64,000 bases of DNA from Beverwykella pulmonaria (lineage: Eukaryota > Ascomycota > Dothideomycetes > Pleosporales > Melanommataceae), in contig BCHH01000021.1 of assembly GCA_001599595.1 (NCBI GenBank), positions 360,911-424,910 of the forward strand, given 5' to 3'. The notes beneath the pieces were generated by a model. It was not told the DNA's origin, searched no databases, and saw nothing but the letters and a program-made list of their open reading frames with translations. Both the position numbers and the translations under genes were made by a program. Shown one piece after another: positions 10,580 to 22,831 of the stretch (positions within the stretch are counted from its first letter, which is position 1; the number at the start of each line of letters is the position of its first letter).

Positions 10580-13500
10580 ACTATATATTGGGCCTTGTCT
10601 ATGGGCCATTAGTAATTTAATTCACACTACAGCACAACACAACTTCACACTGCGGCACAGCGTCTACTTAACCAAGGATAGGCCGGAATTAAAGGCGTGT
10701 ATCGACGTCATCTATATCTCCTCAGTAAGTCGCCAATAAAAGGGGTGACGGAAAAAGTTAGCGAGATCTAAATGCCGGGCTACAGTCGTTCCCGAAATGT
10801 TCACCCTGCTTAACTTTGGTGTGCTGATTAGTAAAAAATCACGTTTGCGAGCTTGTAAATGTAACTAAGTGCAAATTGCTTAGGCCTATCCTGCACTGAG
10901 AAAAATACTAACACAAGTAAAATAACTAAAAATGAAATCTATCTGTCGGAATCTCCTGCACCAATCTTTGGCTTGACTATTACGTCCTTGTTAGCTCTTC
11001 CTAGCCAAGAATGTCTTAGCATAGGAGGAGGGCTAGCGAGCACCTAGGGTTAATAAACTCATCGCACTGTACTTTTTGTTTTGATATGTGAGAGAGACAA
11101 CGACTTGAAGTCTCAGAACTAAAGGGTTATTTTTGCTTTGAGTCTGGGAGTTGGCGATTTAGCCAATCTAGCGACATTCAAGAGGCTTAGCTTTTTAAAA
11201 ATCACAATACTAATTAGTACACGTATAGACCGGGATAGCTGATTGCCGTGATAAGACAGACGTTCAACGTTAGATGTGTGAATAGTTGTCGATTTATTAT
11301 GTCTCATGCAATTAGCAGCTTGCTTGGGAGATGGAAACAGCAGTATCTTTTTTTTTTGCTCACACCAGATATAGATGTAGGCTCAAAGTAGGCTGGAGTA
11401 GACAGGGAAGTCCAGACTCAAATTGTACCACGAAATTCGACTCATGATGATGTAACTCCATTCAGACCGAAACGGTCTGACGGCAAGGCGCGTGGGTGTA
11501 GATCTGAATGCAGCAGAACGTGCTAATTTGATCCCCTTGCAACATGTTAGACACTAAGCGAGGGGAAATCCCTTCCTGTTCTACCCTTACAGGTTGTACG
11601 TTGTCTCTCGTGCATTTAGACCAAGACAAGGAGTACTTTTGACTTCTGCCTGTCATGATCAATGCGTACGAGGTGCATCATCTGATAGCAATGTGGGTGG
11701 CTGTGGTGTACACGGACGTTTCGGGTAGTAATCGAATATGCGGTTGTAAAGTAGGCTGAGGTTTTTCACGGTCTGCTAGGCGCCTTGGATGTGTACCTGT
11801 ATGCATGTAAGACATGCATAGTAGGCAGGCGGTGAGCTAAATGCGCTCTGTAGGATTGAGGCGTGGGTTAGAATGGGTATGATATGGCGACGCCACGCGA
11901 AAGGATCGTGTGCGCGTAAGTTCTTGGACAAAGTCGATGACCCGAGCATGTTATGTGCACGCATAGCGTTAAGTGAGGAAACATTTCCAAAGTGCAAGGA
12001 ACATGGCGGCCACTATCAATGCAATCTGTAGCAGATTATTAGTAAAAATTTCACGCCCACTGTCTAACGATACAAGCCTTATAGTAACTCTTACCCGAGG
12101 ATAAGTTCTCCTTTGGGAAGGTTCGTGTACACCGAGGCGGAATTGTCTTATAAATTGCCTTAAAGGAGTTCGAAGGATCATTGCTTGGTTGCACAAGGAT
12201 GAGACATGAGGGTATTTGCCCCAAAATACCTGTCAGCCAATAACCTGAGGATGTTAGGATTTGGTCCAGAACCTACGCCTGAGTTGCCAAGAGTGAAGAG
12301 TGAAGAATGGAAGAATGAAGAACGGGTTCGATTGTGAGGAACAGATTTCAGAGACGGTCGGTCGGTGCTAAAGGATGTTTCAAACAAAGTTTCTCGTGCG
12401 ATGTCCGGCGCCATTGGACCCCGCCACAGTGACATGCAGGTCTTTGTACGGGCTCGGCTCCGCATGCCCGAATTTCTGGTCGTTAAGTCAATTGCATAGA
12501 GGGAAAATAGCAGAAGTCGCATTTTTCAAGCTCGTTTGTCGCACCTCCAAAGTGTTTATAGTTGAGTACTTAAATTGATGTGTCGGGACGATCAAACTTG
12601 TGAAGGCACGGACCTTAAGGCGATATCACGACGACAAATCGAGCCGCTCACCCCAAGTGGTCGCGAAGTAGTTGGAGACGAACGTTGGTCAATTTTCAGA
12701 TACGTTATCGCTATCGATACGGCGACGGGTCTAGACTCGCGAGATCGGAAGTCTTTGGAGAGTGGAGTTGAGCTAAGCTATGGTAAACGTCGTGGTTGTC
12801 CGGAGTCTCACAGTTCGCCCCGAACACCGAATAGCAGGCCTTTTTTACAGCCCTGCAATAGAGCCCGTCTATAACTTGTCTTTGAGAGCAATCCATTTGC
12901 GGAGTTGCTCTCCTTCTTATAGTATTAGAAAGAAAAAGAAAAAGGTCTGGAAGTCGTGATTGGCTGAAACAGATTTACCTAGGGTGAACTTGATCTTGGT
13001 CTTCATAAGTGCGCCTTGAAAATGATGCGAATTGTAGCTTCAATTTGCTACGAAGGAGATCGATCTGATGAGGAACATCCAAAGAGTTATTGCTAGCACA
13101 AGAAATCTACCTCTGGTAGATACAGCAGGGCTTTGTGCGGCTGAATTGATCCCTTGAGCGCTGCATCAGAATTGCTCGCGGGATTCCTTGCTGGACACTA
13201 ATTCGTCCCTTCAGCTAGTTTCTCACATCAAATTATGATCGGGTGCTACTTTTTCACTTGGTTGTTTGTCGGATCAGACTGAAACTCAAAAGCAACCTTT
13301 ACAATGTTGCACGTATAATGCACATCACACGACAAGCTACTAGCTGACTGAAGCTGGTTCAGCTTCGTCTTTTTTCCATCCTAAAACAGTGTGGCGCGAA
13401 TGTTGCAGCATTAATATGCTCATCCGTATAGAGATTGCTATGAGCTATTAGACAGGTCAATTTACGTAGTCCCGAGATTCCTCGTCGTGTTCAGGTGCCA

Positions 13501-14891
13501 CGGGGCGGCTCGTGTGCAACGGTCGGAGATCTCACAATCTCTTCGGTTTGTGATAGTCAGCCACATTCCCTCCAAATGTGAAATCGATGCTTGGATTTAG
13601 AAACGTAACAATGTCGCTGTCCATAGCAGTGCCGCCAAAGATGTCTCAAATCTGGGGTGTGAGCAATGCATCGTGAGCTCGGCCACGCCGTGTCGCTGGC
13701 AATGAGGATCTGGTGGTGGTTCCCGAGGGCACGTGTCTTGGCGGCACAGTTGGGCAGGCCGAAGTGAGGCCCGAGATGAAGGGTGAGGATGACTGCCCCT
13801 CCCGTCATAGCTCGGGACACCCCGTCCAATCCCCTGAGTTCCCCTGCCAAGCAATCTAACCCCGCGCGCCGGCAACCTAAAAATCACAGCTGCGAACCCT
13901 GCGTCGATCAACGCACACGCCCGCGGCGCCCAATCAAGACTCACCATGGACGCCCCCAAGATCTATCTGAGGCAGCTGCCCCTGCAAACATCCTCTCATC
14001 AAAACCACAACTCGGTGGTACGAGATGCTCATCTGGGGTCTGCCTATCCGGGGTCTGCCTATCCCGACCACCTTAAGATGATGAGGAAGCATGCTGCGCA
14101 ACCGTGAGCCACAGTCAGCGGGCTGTCCCCTGGAACAGAAATTAGAAACACTACGCAAAAGACGACGAGTGCTCACTTACAACAACAGGGCCGGACAAGC
14201 CCTTGCGAACGGCCTTTGTCTGCGGTTTCCATGCCCACAAGCCTTGACGTACTTCGTGGTTGCCAGAGTTGTGGTGGCCCTCACAATCGTGGGAGATTCG
14301 TCTAATTTGGTGCTGAGATTGGCCATGATCAGCGCTGAGTGTTCCCCACGGCAACACACGTAAAATGATGTTCCCGAGCGCGAGCACGGCGTCATCAAAG
14401 AGCAGCCTCGTGGTTTGTTTCATGTCCAGGCCCGGGGTCGGTTAATCTTAGCAATCCAACTCCATAAAACCGCCTCGTCATCCCATCTCTCGCAGCTCTC
14501 CATCGTCTTTGATCACTCACATTCTTTTGCTGATCTGCGATCCCTTCTTGTGTAGCCTTTGTCTCCACAGAACCCCACGCTCTTTATTCCATTATCCAAT
14601 CACCACGCTCTTTTTTGTTCACCTACGTACGCCTCAGTCGTACTTCAGAGACCACAACTCAACCAAACAAACACCGTCAGTGATTTCCCCCCTCCTTTTT
14701 CAAAGCCTTGAGTCGCTATGGGTAGCAAGTGTAATTGTATATGAAGATGATTTTTTGTCCTTGCATCTCGAGCTTCAATCGTTCGAATGGTTTCTGATTA
14801 GTCGCGCAGTCGTTCCAACACATACCAACGGTGATCCGAGATCCCAACCACATCGCTTCAACACTACAACCCTTTTCCCAAATTCTTCAAG
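10580..14891. other. Long gene-poor region upstream of the CAP gene
   Basis: About 4.3 kb without a gene I can support. Open frames on both strands are short or low in protein-like character. A purine-rich stretch with imperfect GAAGAATG/GAGTGAAGA repeats lies near 12293-12325. The last 400 bases are pyrimidine-rich, as is common for the 5' leader and core promoter of fungal genes, and probably drive the CAP protein gene. I see no transposase, reverse transcriptase or terminal repeat. Confidence 0.5.
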
Positions 14892-15860
14892 ATGCGATCA
14901 TCCGTCCTTCTTACTTCCGCCATGGCTATTGGTGCCATTGCGGGCCCCCTCAACAAGCGTTATATCGTCACTTCGATCGACCTCGACGTCGAAACTGTCA
15001 CCGTTTACGTGACAGCTACTGCCCCGGCGCCGGTCGCGACGATACCTGCCCCCAAAAACAATGCAAATGAGTATCATGACCACTCCCGTGTTCACGCCTC
15101 GAAATCCAAGTCGAAGTCAACTGTTGTGCTGGCTCCATCTTCCAAGGTTGTGCCTAAACCAACATCAGTATACACACCTCCTCCACCTCCCCCATCATCC
15201 ACCGCGACGCCTGTAGTTGTTGCACCTGCACCCACTTCAGTGTACGCCCCACCACCCGCTGCATCCAGCAAAGCCCCAGCGCCCACAGCTGCTGCTTCCA
15301 ACAGCCATCTGACTGGAGACATCCAGTCCACCCTCAGTTCAGGCCCGGATTACGAGGCAGCTGTTCTTTACCACCACAACGCTGCTCGTGCTAACCACGG
15401 TGCTGCGCCGCTGGTATGGGACGAGGATTGCAGAAAGAACGCCGCGTGGGCCGCTGCATTATGTGACTTCCAGCATCACCTCCCCACGGAGGGTGGCCAG
15501 GGTCAGAATCTCTTCACAGTTTCTGGAAGCTCTTTTAATGTTACTGCCGGTATCACTGAGAGCTGGTATAAGGGAGAGTTCCAGGCTATGACCGACAACA
15601 AGCTGTGGGGCGCAACAGATGTCCCCATGGACATCTTCCACTCTGTTGGTCACCTTACCCAGATCCTCTGGAAGGGAACCACCAAAGTCGGCTGTGTTTC
15701 GATGGACTGCACCGCAAACATGACAATTGGTGGCCAAACTTCCGACATGAACAAGTACACTGTCTGCAACTACGCCGGTCCTGGGAACTATCAAGGCGAA
15801 TACGCTAACAACGTCGGCTTACCCGAATCTTACACCAATCTGGGCAGCTGGTCCGACTAA
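14892..15860 (+). CDS. Secreted CAP/PR-1 (SCP) domain protein
   Basis: A single exon encodes 322 residues. Residues 1-18 form a signal peptide (hydrophobic core, ending IAG). A Lys-Arg pair at about 22-23 suits Kex2 processing. A linker rich in Pro, Ala, Ser and Thr (about 65-140) follows, then the CAP domain (about 155-310). CAP hallmarks are present: HNAARANHGAAPLVWD, the GHLTQILWKGTTKVGCV motif, and VCNYAGPGNYQGEYANNV. The domain carries the cysteines expected for its disulfides. Family members in fungi are extracellular and have been linked to sterol or lipid binding and export (yeast Pry proteins) and to host interaction. Which applies here is not visible. The low-complexity linker suggests attachment to or spanning of the cell wall. 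Confidence 0.92.
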   Translation: MRSSVLLTSAMAIGAIAGPLNKRYIVTSIDLDVETVTVYVTATAPAPVATIPAPKNNANEYHDHSRVHASKSKSKSTVVLAPSSKVVPKPTSVYTPPPPPPSSTATPVVVAPAPTSVYAPPPAASSKAPAPTAAASNSHLTGDIQSTLSSGPDYEAAVLYHHNAARANHGAAPLVWDEDCRKNAAWAAALCDFQHHLPTEGGQGQNLFTVSGSSFNVTAGITESWYKGEFQAMTDNKLWGATDVPMDIFHSVGHLTQILWKGTTKVGCVSMDCTANMTIGGQTSDMNKYTVCNYAGPGNYQGEYANNVGLPESYTNLGSWSD

Positions 15861-16978
15861 GTGAGCTGATCCAGTCCGTTCGACTTTCGCGTTTTCTTTT
15901 CTCCTCGATATCATGGCATTGTTGTTGAGCGTCTTTGCATGAATGCGTCGGGCTGCAGGCCAAGGGACAAACTGCATAGCAGCACTGGGATTCCCTTTCC
16001 AAAGACCATATTTTCGCATGCTGACTTACGTCTGGCTGTGTCTGATGGCAGGTCAGCTCGTTGTGATCATTATTTTCTCTGTATATACTTAGCTACACCG
16101 GCCTTAAGGGCTTCATTTGGGGGTCTCTTTCCGTTACCCCACATGCAATTCAATGTTTAACTGAAATGTTTAACACACTAGCTTGTCAGAGGATGCGTGA
16201 CGTGATCAGAAAATGATTGCGCGGGAAGGTTGACGTACAAGGAAGTTCGTTCGAGGCCGTTCGCTCTTCACTCACAATTGAGGCTTGGGCTCAGGTTAAG
16301 TGCGAGACTTTCAGAACTACGCCACGTTAAGCGCTCAAAAAAACTGGTTTGGAAAGATTGAAATACCATTGGCGGCTCCTTGTTTCGTGGATAGTACTAT
16401 GGAGTAGCTACTTTATGGCCGTGCGCTGTCGCGCTTGCCGGAGGCGCTCAAACCATAGCCATGGAATCATTGCTCCACTTCCACGAACTTCACGCAAACA
16501 TCAACCAATCGACATCGCCCCAAGCACGCCTGAGATATGACCTCCGAGGCATGGTCCCTTCTATCCTATGTATGCAATGGGACAGCGAGGGTTATCATCT
16601 CCCTATCCTCTTGGCTGAATTCGATGCCTGTCCTATCCATTGCGAACCAGATCTATAATGGGAATGGGGATACTCCGCTGTGTCGAAAATGCAGTGAGTT
16701 CAGAGTTCAGGCTTGCGGTTGAGTCGAGCAAGATAATCATCGCCCACATTGTCGCAAATACTTTACATCGCGGTAAAATGGCTGGACCCCACTTTGAGTG
16801 GATGGTCAATGCATGCAGAGAGCCGCCCAATCAGGTCCTTTACGCGCTGGTTTCTATATTCGTTGGTGCTGTGCCTCCATGTATACAACTACGCCCCATA
16901 TTAAAACAATGTTCGAAGGCTTGACGAGTCTTCAATCATTTTGTCTTTTCTTCCTTTGAAGACCATACTTCTACCATT
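15861..16978. other. Intergenic region
   Basis: About 1.1 kb between the CAP gene and the membrane protein gene, both on the plus strand. It should hold the CAP 3' end and the next promoter. Short open frames in it have no recognisable motif. Confidence 0.45.
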
Positions 16979-19051
16979 ATGGAAGTCTCTCCTGTCACAA
17001 ATCCTCAAGTAGGGCCCGACGACATTGCACAGCACCATGCGAGTCTCGACAGAAGTCTACCACCATTGCCGACTATCTCAATCTCATCGACCACAGTAAA
17101 GAATGCGTCTCAGACAACTATGGTCGAGAAGCATCCCACAGTCCCAATTTGGCCTGACCAGCCTCAAGTATTACGACACGGTGGTTGGCTCTCTATTCTA
17201 AGCTTCATTGGAGACCTAATCGTGGTCCTGATATCTACCGCCTTTCTTGTATTTGGGTCATTAGTTCTCCATTTTGATGGAGTTCCAACGTCTGAAGTTT
17301 CACCACTTTCTGTTTTGAGAAAATTATCTATTCTGAGTAATGCATCGCGTATTGTAAGTTGGAACTATCTCATCGTTATTCTTGTTTGCATCTAATTCAT
17401 GTAGGGCCCAACCGTATTCCCTATTATCTTCGCTGCCATTGTTGGCTCAACTATGCACAAAGTCGCACACTGGAGACTTGAGAGGGGTGAGCGGATGAAG
17501 GTCCTAGATCAACTTATGGGTAGCACTGGAATCTTCTCAGCAATCATGACCCAGCTCAAGTTCAGTAACATGGGGTTCGTTGGAGTTGCTATCATTCTAC
17601 TTTGGATTCTGTCACCAATTGGTGGACAAGCTTCCTTAAGGGTTCTCGGCTATGGAACCATCATCGAATCTCAGCCACGGACTATGTACTATCTGGATTG
17701 GAACTCCACGTACCAACCTGCTCAAAAAACTATTGAGGCTGAACCGTCGGCTAGTGAATCAAACTACATTGCCAACAGACTTCTCACTTCAGCGCTCGCG
17801 AGCACTAGAATTGTGCAACAGTCCGGCATGGATAGCTGGGGAAACATAAAGATTCCAATGCTTGAACGCCTGAAATCGCCACAAGATAGCGATGGATGGC
17901 AATCTGTGGAAACTTCAACGAATGTCACTTATTCTTCTCTTATAGGCGTACCCATTTCGACTTTCTCATCTACATACAATACTACCTTTACTTTGGAAAC
18001 TTCTTATTGGCACCTTGATTGCCCAGTCATTCGCGGACTGACCTCGGGTTCAGACGATTGGGATATTCCAGGGGAGGAAAGCTCAGACGGTTGGTGGGTC
18101 GGTCGCTCTCGGGCTTGGGCTATATCGACTCCGATGAACTCAGGATCTAGCCTTAACTATGGGTATGACAAAAACCAGACAAACCGAATGATTTACTATC
18201 GAGGCTTCGACGACGACACTGGCCAAAGCTCGAATGCCACCAAGGCCGAATGCTCGATGTCCACTACCTATGTCGAGGTAGCTGGCAGATGCCTCTCTCA
18301 AAACTGTGCTGTTTCGCGTATGCGTCCATCGACGAAACGACATCCTCCTTCCGTTTACGCCCTTGGAATTGAGCCCTACAATGCATTTTTTATAAGAGAA
18401 TTTCACAGCGCAATAAGCCCAGATATCTTTCAACGCCCAACTCCTCTGCAGCGCTTTTTCGCCAATCCATACGCTCCATTCACGTCGGCCAATAAGGACT
18501 TAGCTTTATATAAGATTCCTAACGCTGAGTTTGCAACGTCATTTGCGCAGATGCTGAATGCATACTGGCAAGCGAGCATCAGCCTGGGACAAGTTACTTC
18601 CGGTATTCCGCCTGATAACGAGATTTCAAAGGATGAACTGCATCGGGATATGTCCCGCGACATGTCGGTCTACAACACTATCAACGCAATCGAATCCCGG
18701 ACTATTCCGGTTGTGAAATGCCAACGCCTCTGGCTCGCTGCACTCTTACTTGCAACTGGCGGCATGTTCTTGGCTGGTGTTTTTGGTTTGGTCCTCGAGG
18801 CTACGCGGCAAGCCCCTGATTTCTCACTTAATATCTCATCTCTGACCCGCGACAACCCCTACATACAGCTCCCCTCAGGCGGCAGCACACTCGATGCCCT
18901 CGATCGCGGACGCTTATTGCAGAACGTTCGGATCAGAATGGGCGATGTGCGGCCTGATGACCCTGTGGGCTATATCGCGATCGCAAGCTGTGACGAGAAG
19001 GGCAGAGTTGTGCGGTTGAAGAATATGGCAAAGACGAGGACGTTCTCATGA
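16979..19051 (+). CDS. Four-helix fungal membrane protein of unknown function
   Basis: Two exons (16979-17353 and 17405-19051) separated by a 51 nt intron encode 673 residues. I see three membrane segments near the N-terminus (about residues 68-98, 126-142 and 177-198, the last ending GVAIILLWILSPIGGQASL). A large region of about 350 residues with several N-glycosylation sequons and scattered cysteines follows, then a fourth membrane segment (LWLAALLLATGGMFLAGVFGL, about 580-600) and an 80-residue polar tail. The WILSPIGGQASLR block is typical of a large uncharacterised family in filamentous ascomycetes, often multi-copy. The arrangement implies an exposed, probably extracellular, glycosylated loop. 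No enzymatic motif is visible. Confidence 0.82.
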
Positions 19052-19604
19052 TGAGGTGCAGCATCGAGTGTATAAGGTTATCTTGTACATCGTCCACTCA
19101 TAGGTATTTCATTCGTCTCCCTCCATCACCGACACCCGGGTAGAATCCTAGGACGAGGGTTGGTGACGTCTGGCTTGGTGGTTGTTTGTTCGGCGACGCT
19201 TTATGGATACTAGGGCAGATGACGTTTCTTAGAATAGTCCATGTTCAGTTCCGCCGAAGCAAAACAGACCGACTGACTATCATTTGGACAGTGCAGATAT
19301 ATATTCTCGTGTTCTTACAACACCCAGTTCCACCCTTTGACAAGGCACACAGAGTACCTTTTGTTTGTGCTGCACCATATCTGCTCTATAACCATTGCAC
19401 GGGCAAGAGGAACAATTTCCCGAGGAATGCTTGAGCAGCAGACATTTGTAATACTATATATGTACTCTCGCAGCTCTTTTTTATCCATAACCAATCTATC
19501 AAGCCCACTATTAGTACTTCGACCCTACTTCTCCTGCGATTGTCTACAAAGCACCAAGCAGAAAATTAAAGCTCTCCTTGTGAATGAATAAACACATGCC
19601 TCGC
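19052..19604. other. Convergent 3' intergenic region
   Basis: About 550 bases between two genes that point at each other, so it must contain both 3' ends. No gene is seen. Confidence 0.5.
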
Positions 19605-21665
19605 TCACTTCCTCTTCCGCCCATCACCCTTCGATTTCGCACCCGTCGTCTTTGCGCTCACGGTATCCTTCTCAGGAACCTTTGGCTTCTCTTCCACCTT
19701 ATCCGCACCAGGGGATGTAGCAAGCGGCCTGTTCGCCTCCTTCTCCACCTCTTCCTCCTCCTCTCCACCCTGTCCAAACTCATTCAGTCTCGTGTAATCG
19801 ACCTTGTACTGCCATGTCTGATACAGATACACAAAGAAAATGACATCGTCTCTCAGCGTGGCCAGTCTATGCAGCGTAGGCATCTTGATCGTGAAGGCAA
19901 ACAAATCGTCAATAAAAGTGTTCAGAAACTTATACGTCATGGCGCGGCCAGGCATGTGTGCGACGGACTTGAGGCGGTAGTTGATGTACAAGCTGGGGAC
20001 CATCATGAGGAAACCGTACGCGTACACGGAACCGACCAGCGTGGCAATGATGAAGGAGTACCACGACTTGTGGCTGTCGTACATGAGGGAGTAGACGGCG
20101 TAGGCGAGCAGAAGCGGGACGGCGACCCAGCCCATGTACTTGAACGCAATCTGGTCGTACTCTTCTGTCTTCTTCTCCGTCTCGGAGAGCACATGCTTGT
20201 CCTCGAAGACGACGGCGTACGGGAGCCAAGATCCGGGCGCGGTAGGCCGCACGCGGACGTTGACGGCCTTTGTGATCTTCCAGGCTTCGATTGCGATGCC
20301 CATGCCCTGGCCGAAGAGAATCATCCAGGAGGTATTCTCGTTGTTGTCCATGAGGTACAGGAAAATAATGAGCTGCATGAAGACGTTGGCCAAAATGGTG
20401 CGGACGGAGGTGCCGATGTTGTCCTTCTTCTTTCTCCAGTGGGCGACGTCGTTCTTGAACGCGAGCATCTCGAAGACCATGTGGAAGACGCTGACAACAG
20501 CGGTGAGGGCGAGCAGGTAGGAGTTGCTGTCGATGAGAATTTCCTTGAACATTTCCATTTCGGAGCCATCTCCGCCGGTAGCGGATGCGGTGCCAGCGGC
20601 GGCGGCGGCGGCTTGCGAGCGAATGTTTTCCTCCATGGATGCGTACAGATTGAACTTCCAATTGACGAGATTGTTGAGCTTCACGTTGAGCGGCAGCGTG
20701 GTGACGGTATCGTTGAGTTCGACCATGTGCTTCTTGAGCTGCCAGAAGGTGTTGGTGAAGACGACGGGGTAGTACCATCCGTGCTGTCCCGTGGCATCCC
20801 GTGCGCCCGTGGCCTCCAGCTGGAAGAACTGTCGCGGGCCGGGGTGCAGGCTAGGATAGGCAACCACGCCAGTGTCTGGAATGAGGGAGAGGGAGAAGTT
20901 GGAGTGATAGTAGGATGCAATGACCTTGGGCGTGCTCTTCTCCAACTCCAACTCCTCCTCGTCGGTGGGTCCCGACAGCAGATTCCTGGTCTTCACGATT
21001 TTCTTCTTGGGGTGATAGCGGGTCAGAGGCCGGATGAAATGGTACGCCTTTCCCACATCGAAGCCGGGAGCGGTGGGATCGAGCACGCTCCCGCTGTGGC
21101 CCACGTAGAAGTGGGCAAACAGCGTGGCATTGTGCTGGACCGCAGCCGGGACGGCAAACTCCGTATTGATCTCGCGATTCTCGCTCCAGTCTCCGAACTT
21201 GAAGCCCTTCTCGTCAATCAGCAGGCTCTCCTTGGGCATCGACTTCAGCGCGGGCATGGCGAGCGACGGCGTAATATACATGGAGATGTCGAGCTCGGTG
21301 CCCACCGGCCACATGGGCGCAATGTTCCACGGGACGGGGCTGTACGAGGCGTCTGCGTTCCATCGCTGAGGGCGGTTTTCGTACGCGGGGATCTGGGCCT
21401 GGGTGTTGACGCTGGCGACGGGTGCGTTGCCCTTGGCAGGGTCGACCACGGCAACGTTCTGGGCGGACGGGAAGAACTGCTTGGTGGCGAATTGGATGAG
21501 AAAGAAGATGCCAACGCTCTGGACGAGCGTGCGAATGATCTGCGGAGGGAGGCGGCGTTAGCAGTCGTGGCGGTGAGGGGCGCACGCGTTATGGATGGAT
21601 GCGCGGAGGAGACGTACGCTGGAGCCCTGGGCTGGAGCTTCTTCGCGCTGTGCGGCCGCGGGCAT
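19605..21665 (-). CDS. CLPTM1-family transmembrane protein
   Basis: Two exons on the minus strand (21618-21665 and 19605-21539), split by a 78 nt intron, give 660 residues. The start was chosen because the 16-residue first exon (MPAAAQREEAPAQGSS) splices in phase to IIRTLVQSVGIFF, a membrane segment the family needs. The protein shows the long lumenal region with TELDISMYI and HFYVGHSG-type segments, then the conserved block around NSYLLALTAVVSVFHMVFE and FKNDVAHW, several C-terminal membrane helices, and a basic Lys/Arg-rich tail. CLPTM1 relatives act in the ER/Golgi; CLPTM1 retains receptors in the ER and CLPTM1L is reported as a lipid scramblase. The fungal role is inferred only. It is divergent from the LOG-family gene, with 427 bases between start codons. 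Confidence 0.92.
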
Positions 21666-22092
21666 AGCTATCGTCCGGGTGTTCCTGCACGGCCTTGATG
21701 AAGTAGACAGCCAAGGTGTTGAGCAGCGAGCCGAGTCTGCTGCGTGTTGTTGTCAGGAAGACGGCGGCCGGATGATTTTTGTTGCGGTCGCAAATGCAAT
21801 ATGCGCCAAGCAGCGCGGCAGCCGTTCCCCGAAGCGCTCATTTGTGCCACGTCCATGACGCAAGTGGGCGACCGGGGAGTGCATCCACAATGCATCCAAA
21901 ACTTAAAGAAACGGCCGGACCAAACCACCCAGTGACTGGGACGCTGCTTACCAGCGCTATAAAGCCCACGCCCTTTCCCATGGCTCGGCCACGCCACGGT
22001 CCGCTTCGGCTCTCTTTCAATCCCATGCTTTGGACGACGGCTGCGCATACTTCAGGCTTCCTCCACCATACCAGTCCACAGAGTACCCCGCC
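21666..22092. promoter_or_regulatory. Shared divergent promoter region of the CLPTM1-like and LOG-family genes
   Basis: Only 427 bases separate the two start codons. A TATAAA element at 21958-21963 lies 130 bases before the LOG-family ATG and is the only clear core-promoter motif. The 130 bases after it are pyrimidine-rich, as in many fungal 5' leaders. Confidence 0.45.
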
Positions 22093-22831
22093 ATGACTCC
22101 TACCACCACCACTACCACCACCTCCGCCAAGCAGCCTGTAGTCTGCGTCTTGTATGCCCTTCCCATTGCCCTTCTCCAGGACACCCTCACTAACCGGTCC
22201 CAGCTGCGGCTCCTCGGGCGGAACCTCGCCCGTGCACGTCGCCGCAGCGCGCGCGCTCGCCCATGTCCTCCACACCCACAACATGAAGCTCGTCTACGGC
22301 GGAGGCACAGTCGGCCTTATGGGCGAAGTCGCCCGGACCCTCGTTTCGCTCGCGGGCCCCGCCTCGGTGCACGGCATCATCCCGCAACCGCTCCTGAAAT
22401 ACGAGCAAAACCGCGACACCGCCAGCGACGACCCCACCGCGCACTCGATAGACTCGGCCGTCTACGGCCACACCACCGTAGTCAAGGACATGCATACGCG
22501 AAAGCGCATGATGGCAGAGGAGGTCATCGAGGGCGGGCCCGGGGGCGGCTTCGTCGCCCTGAGTGGTGGGTACGGCACCTTGGAGGAGCTGATGGAGGTC
22601 ACGACGTGGAACCAGCTGGGGATCCACAGCAGGCCCGTCATCGTGTTTAACGTGGACGGGTATTGGAATGGGCTGATTGAGTGGGTCAAGACCGCCGTTC
22701 GTTCTGGTTTCATTGCCCCGACCAATGCTGGCATTCTGGTCGAGGCTTTGGATGCTGATGAGGTCTTGACCTGCTTGAAGGAATACACGAATGCGGAAGG
22801 TAGGTACAACCTGACGTGGGATCAGCAGTAG
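22093..22831 (+). CDS. LOG-family protein (putative nucleoside 5'-monophosphate phosphoribohydrolase)
   Basis: Two exons (22093-22151 and 22204-22831) with a 52 nt intron encode 228 residues. The intron restores VVCVFCGSSGGTSP, the conserved nucleotide-binding start of the fold. Further hallmarks are YGGGTVGLMG, a DMHTRKRMM block, and SGGYGTLEELMEVTTWNQLG, the fungal form of the PGGxGTxxE motif. In plants and bacteria LOG enzymes release free cytokinin bases from their nucleotides, and many fungal members were once called lysine decarboxylases. Whether this one makes cytokinins or recycles other nucleotides cannot be told. The leading run of Thr residues is low-complexity and probably disordered. 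The protein is close to the usual length for the family. Confidence 0.9.

Noticed and set aside
12320..12345. GGTTCGATTGTG, resembling a tRNA B box
   Set aside because: It lacks the closing CC, and there is no A box or foldable cloverleaf upstream.
8578..14891. Whether the gene-poor stretch is a RIPed transposon
   Set aside because: Sequence is only moderately AT-rich by eye, with no terminal repeats or broken transposase or reverse transcriptase frames. A composition scan would be needed to revisit this.
14509..15012. A 167-codon plus-strand frame overlapping the CAP gene start
   Set aside because: It is the pyrimidine-rich leader read in another frame and runs into the CAP coding region out of phase.
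16240..16262. GTTCGAGGCC, resembling a tRNA B box
   Set aside because: No A box within the needed distance and no acceptor-stem pairing.
19584..21698. A 704-codon open frame on the plus strand
   Set aside because: It is the exact antisense of the CLPTM1-like gene. Its Val/Gly/Glu/His-rich composition and lack of motifs show it arises from codon bias on the other strand.
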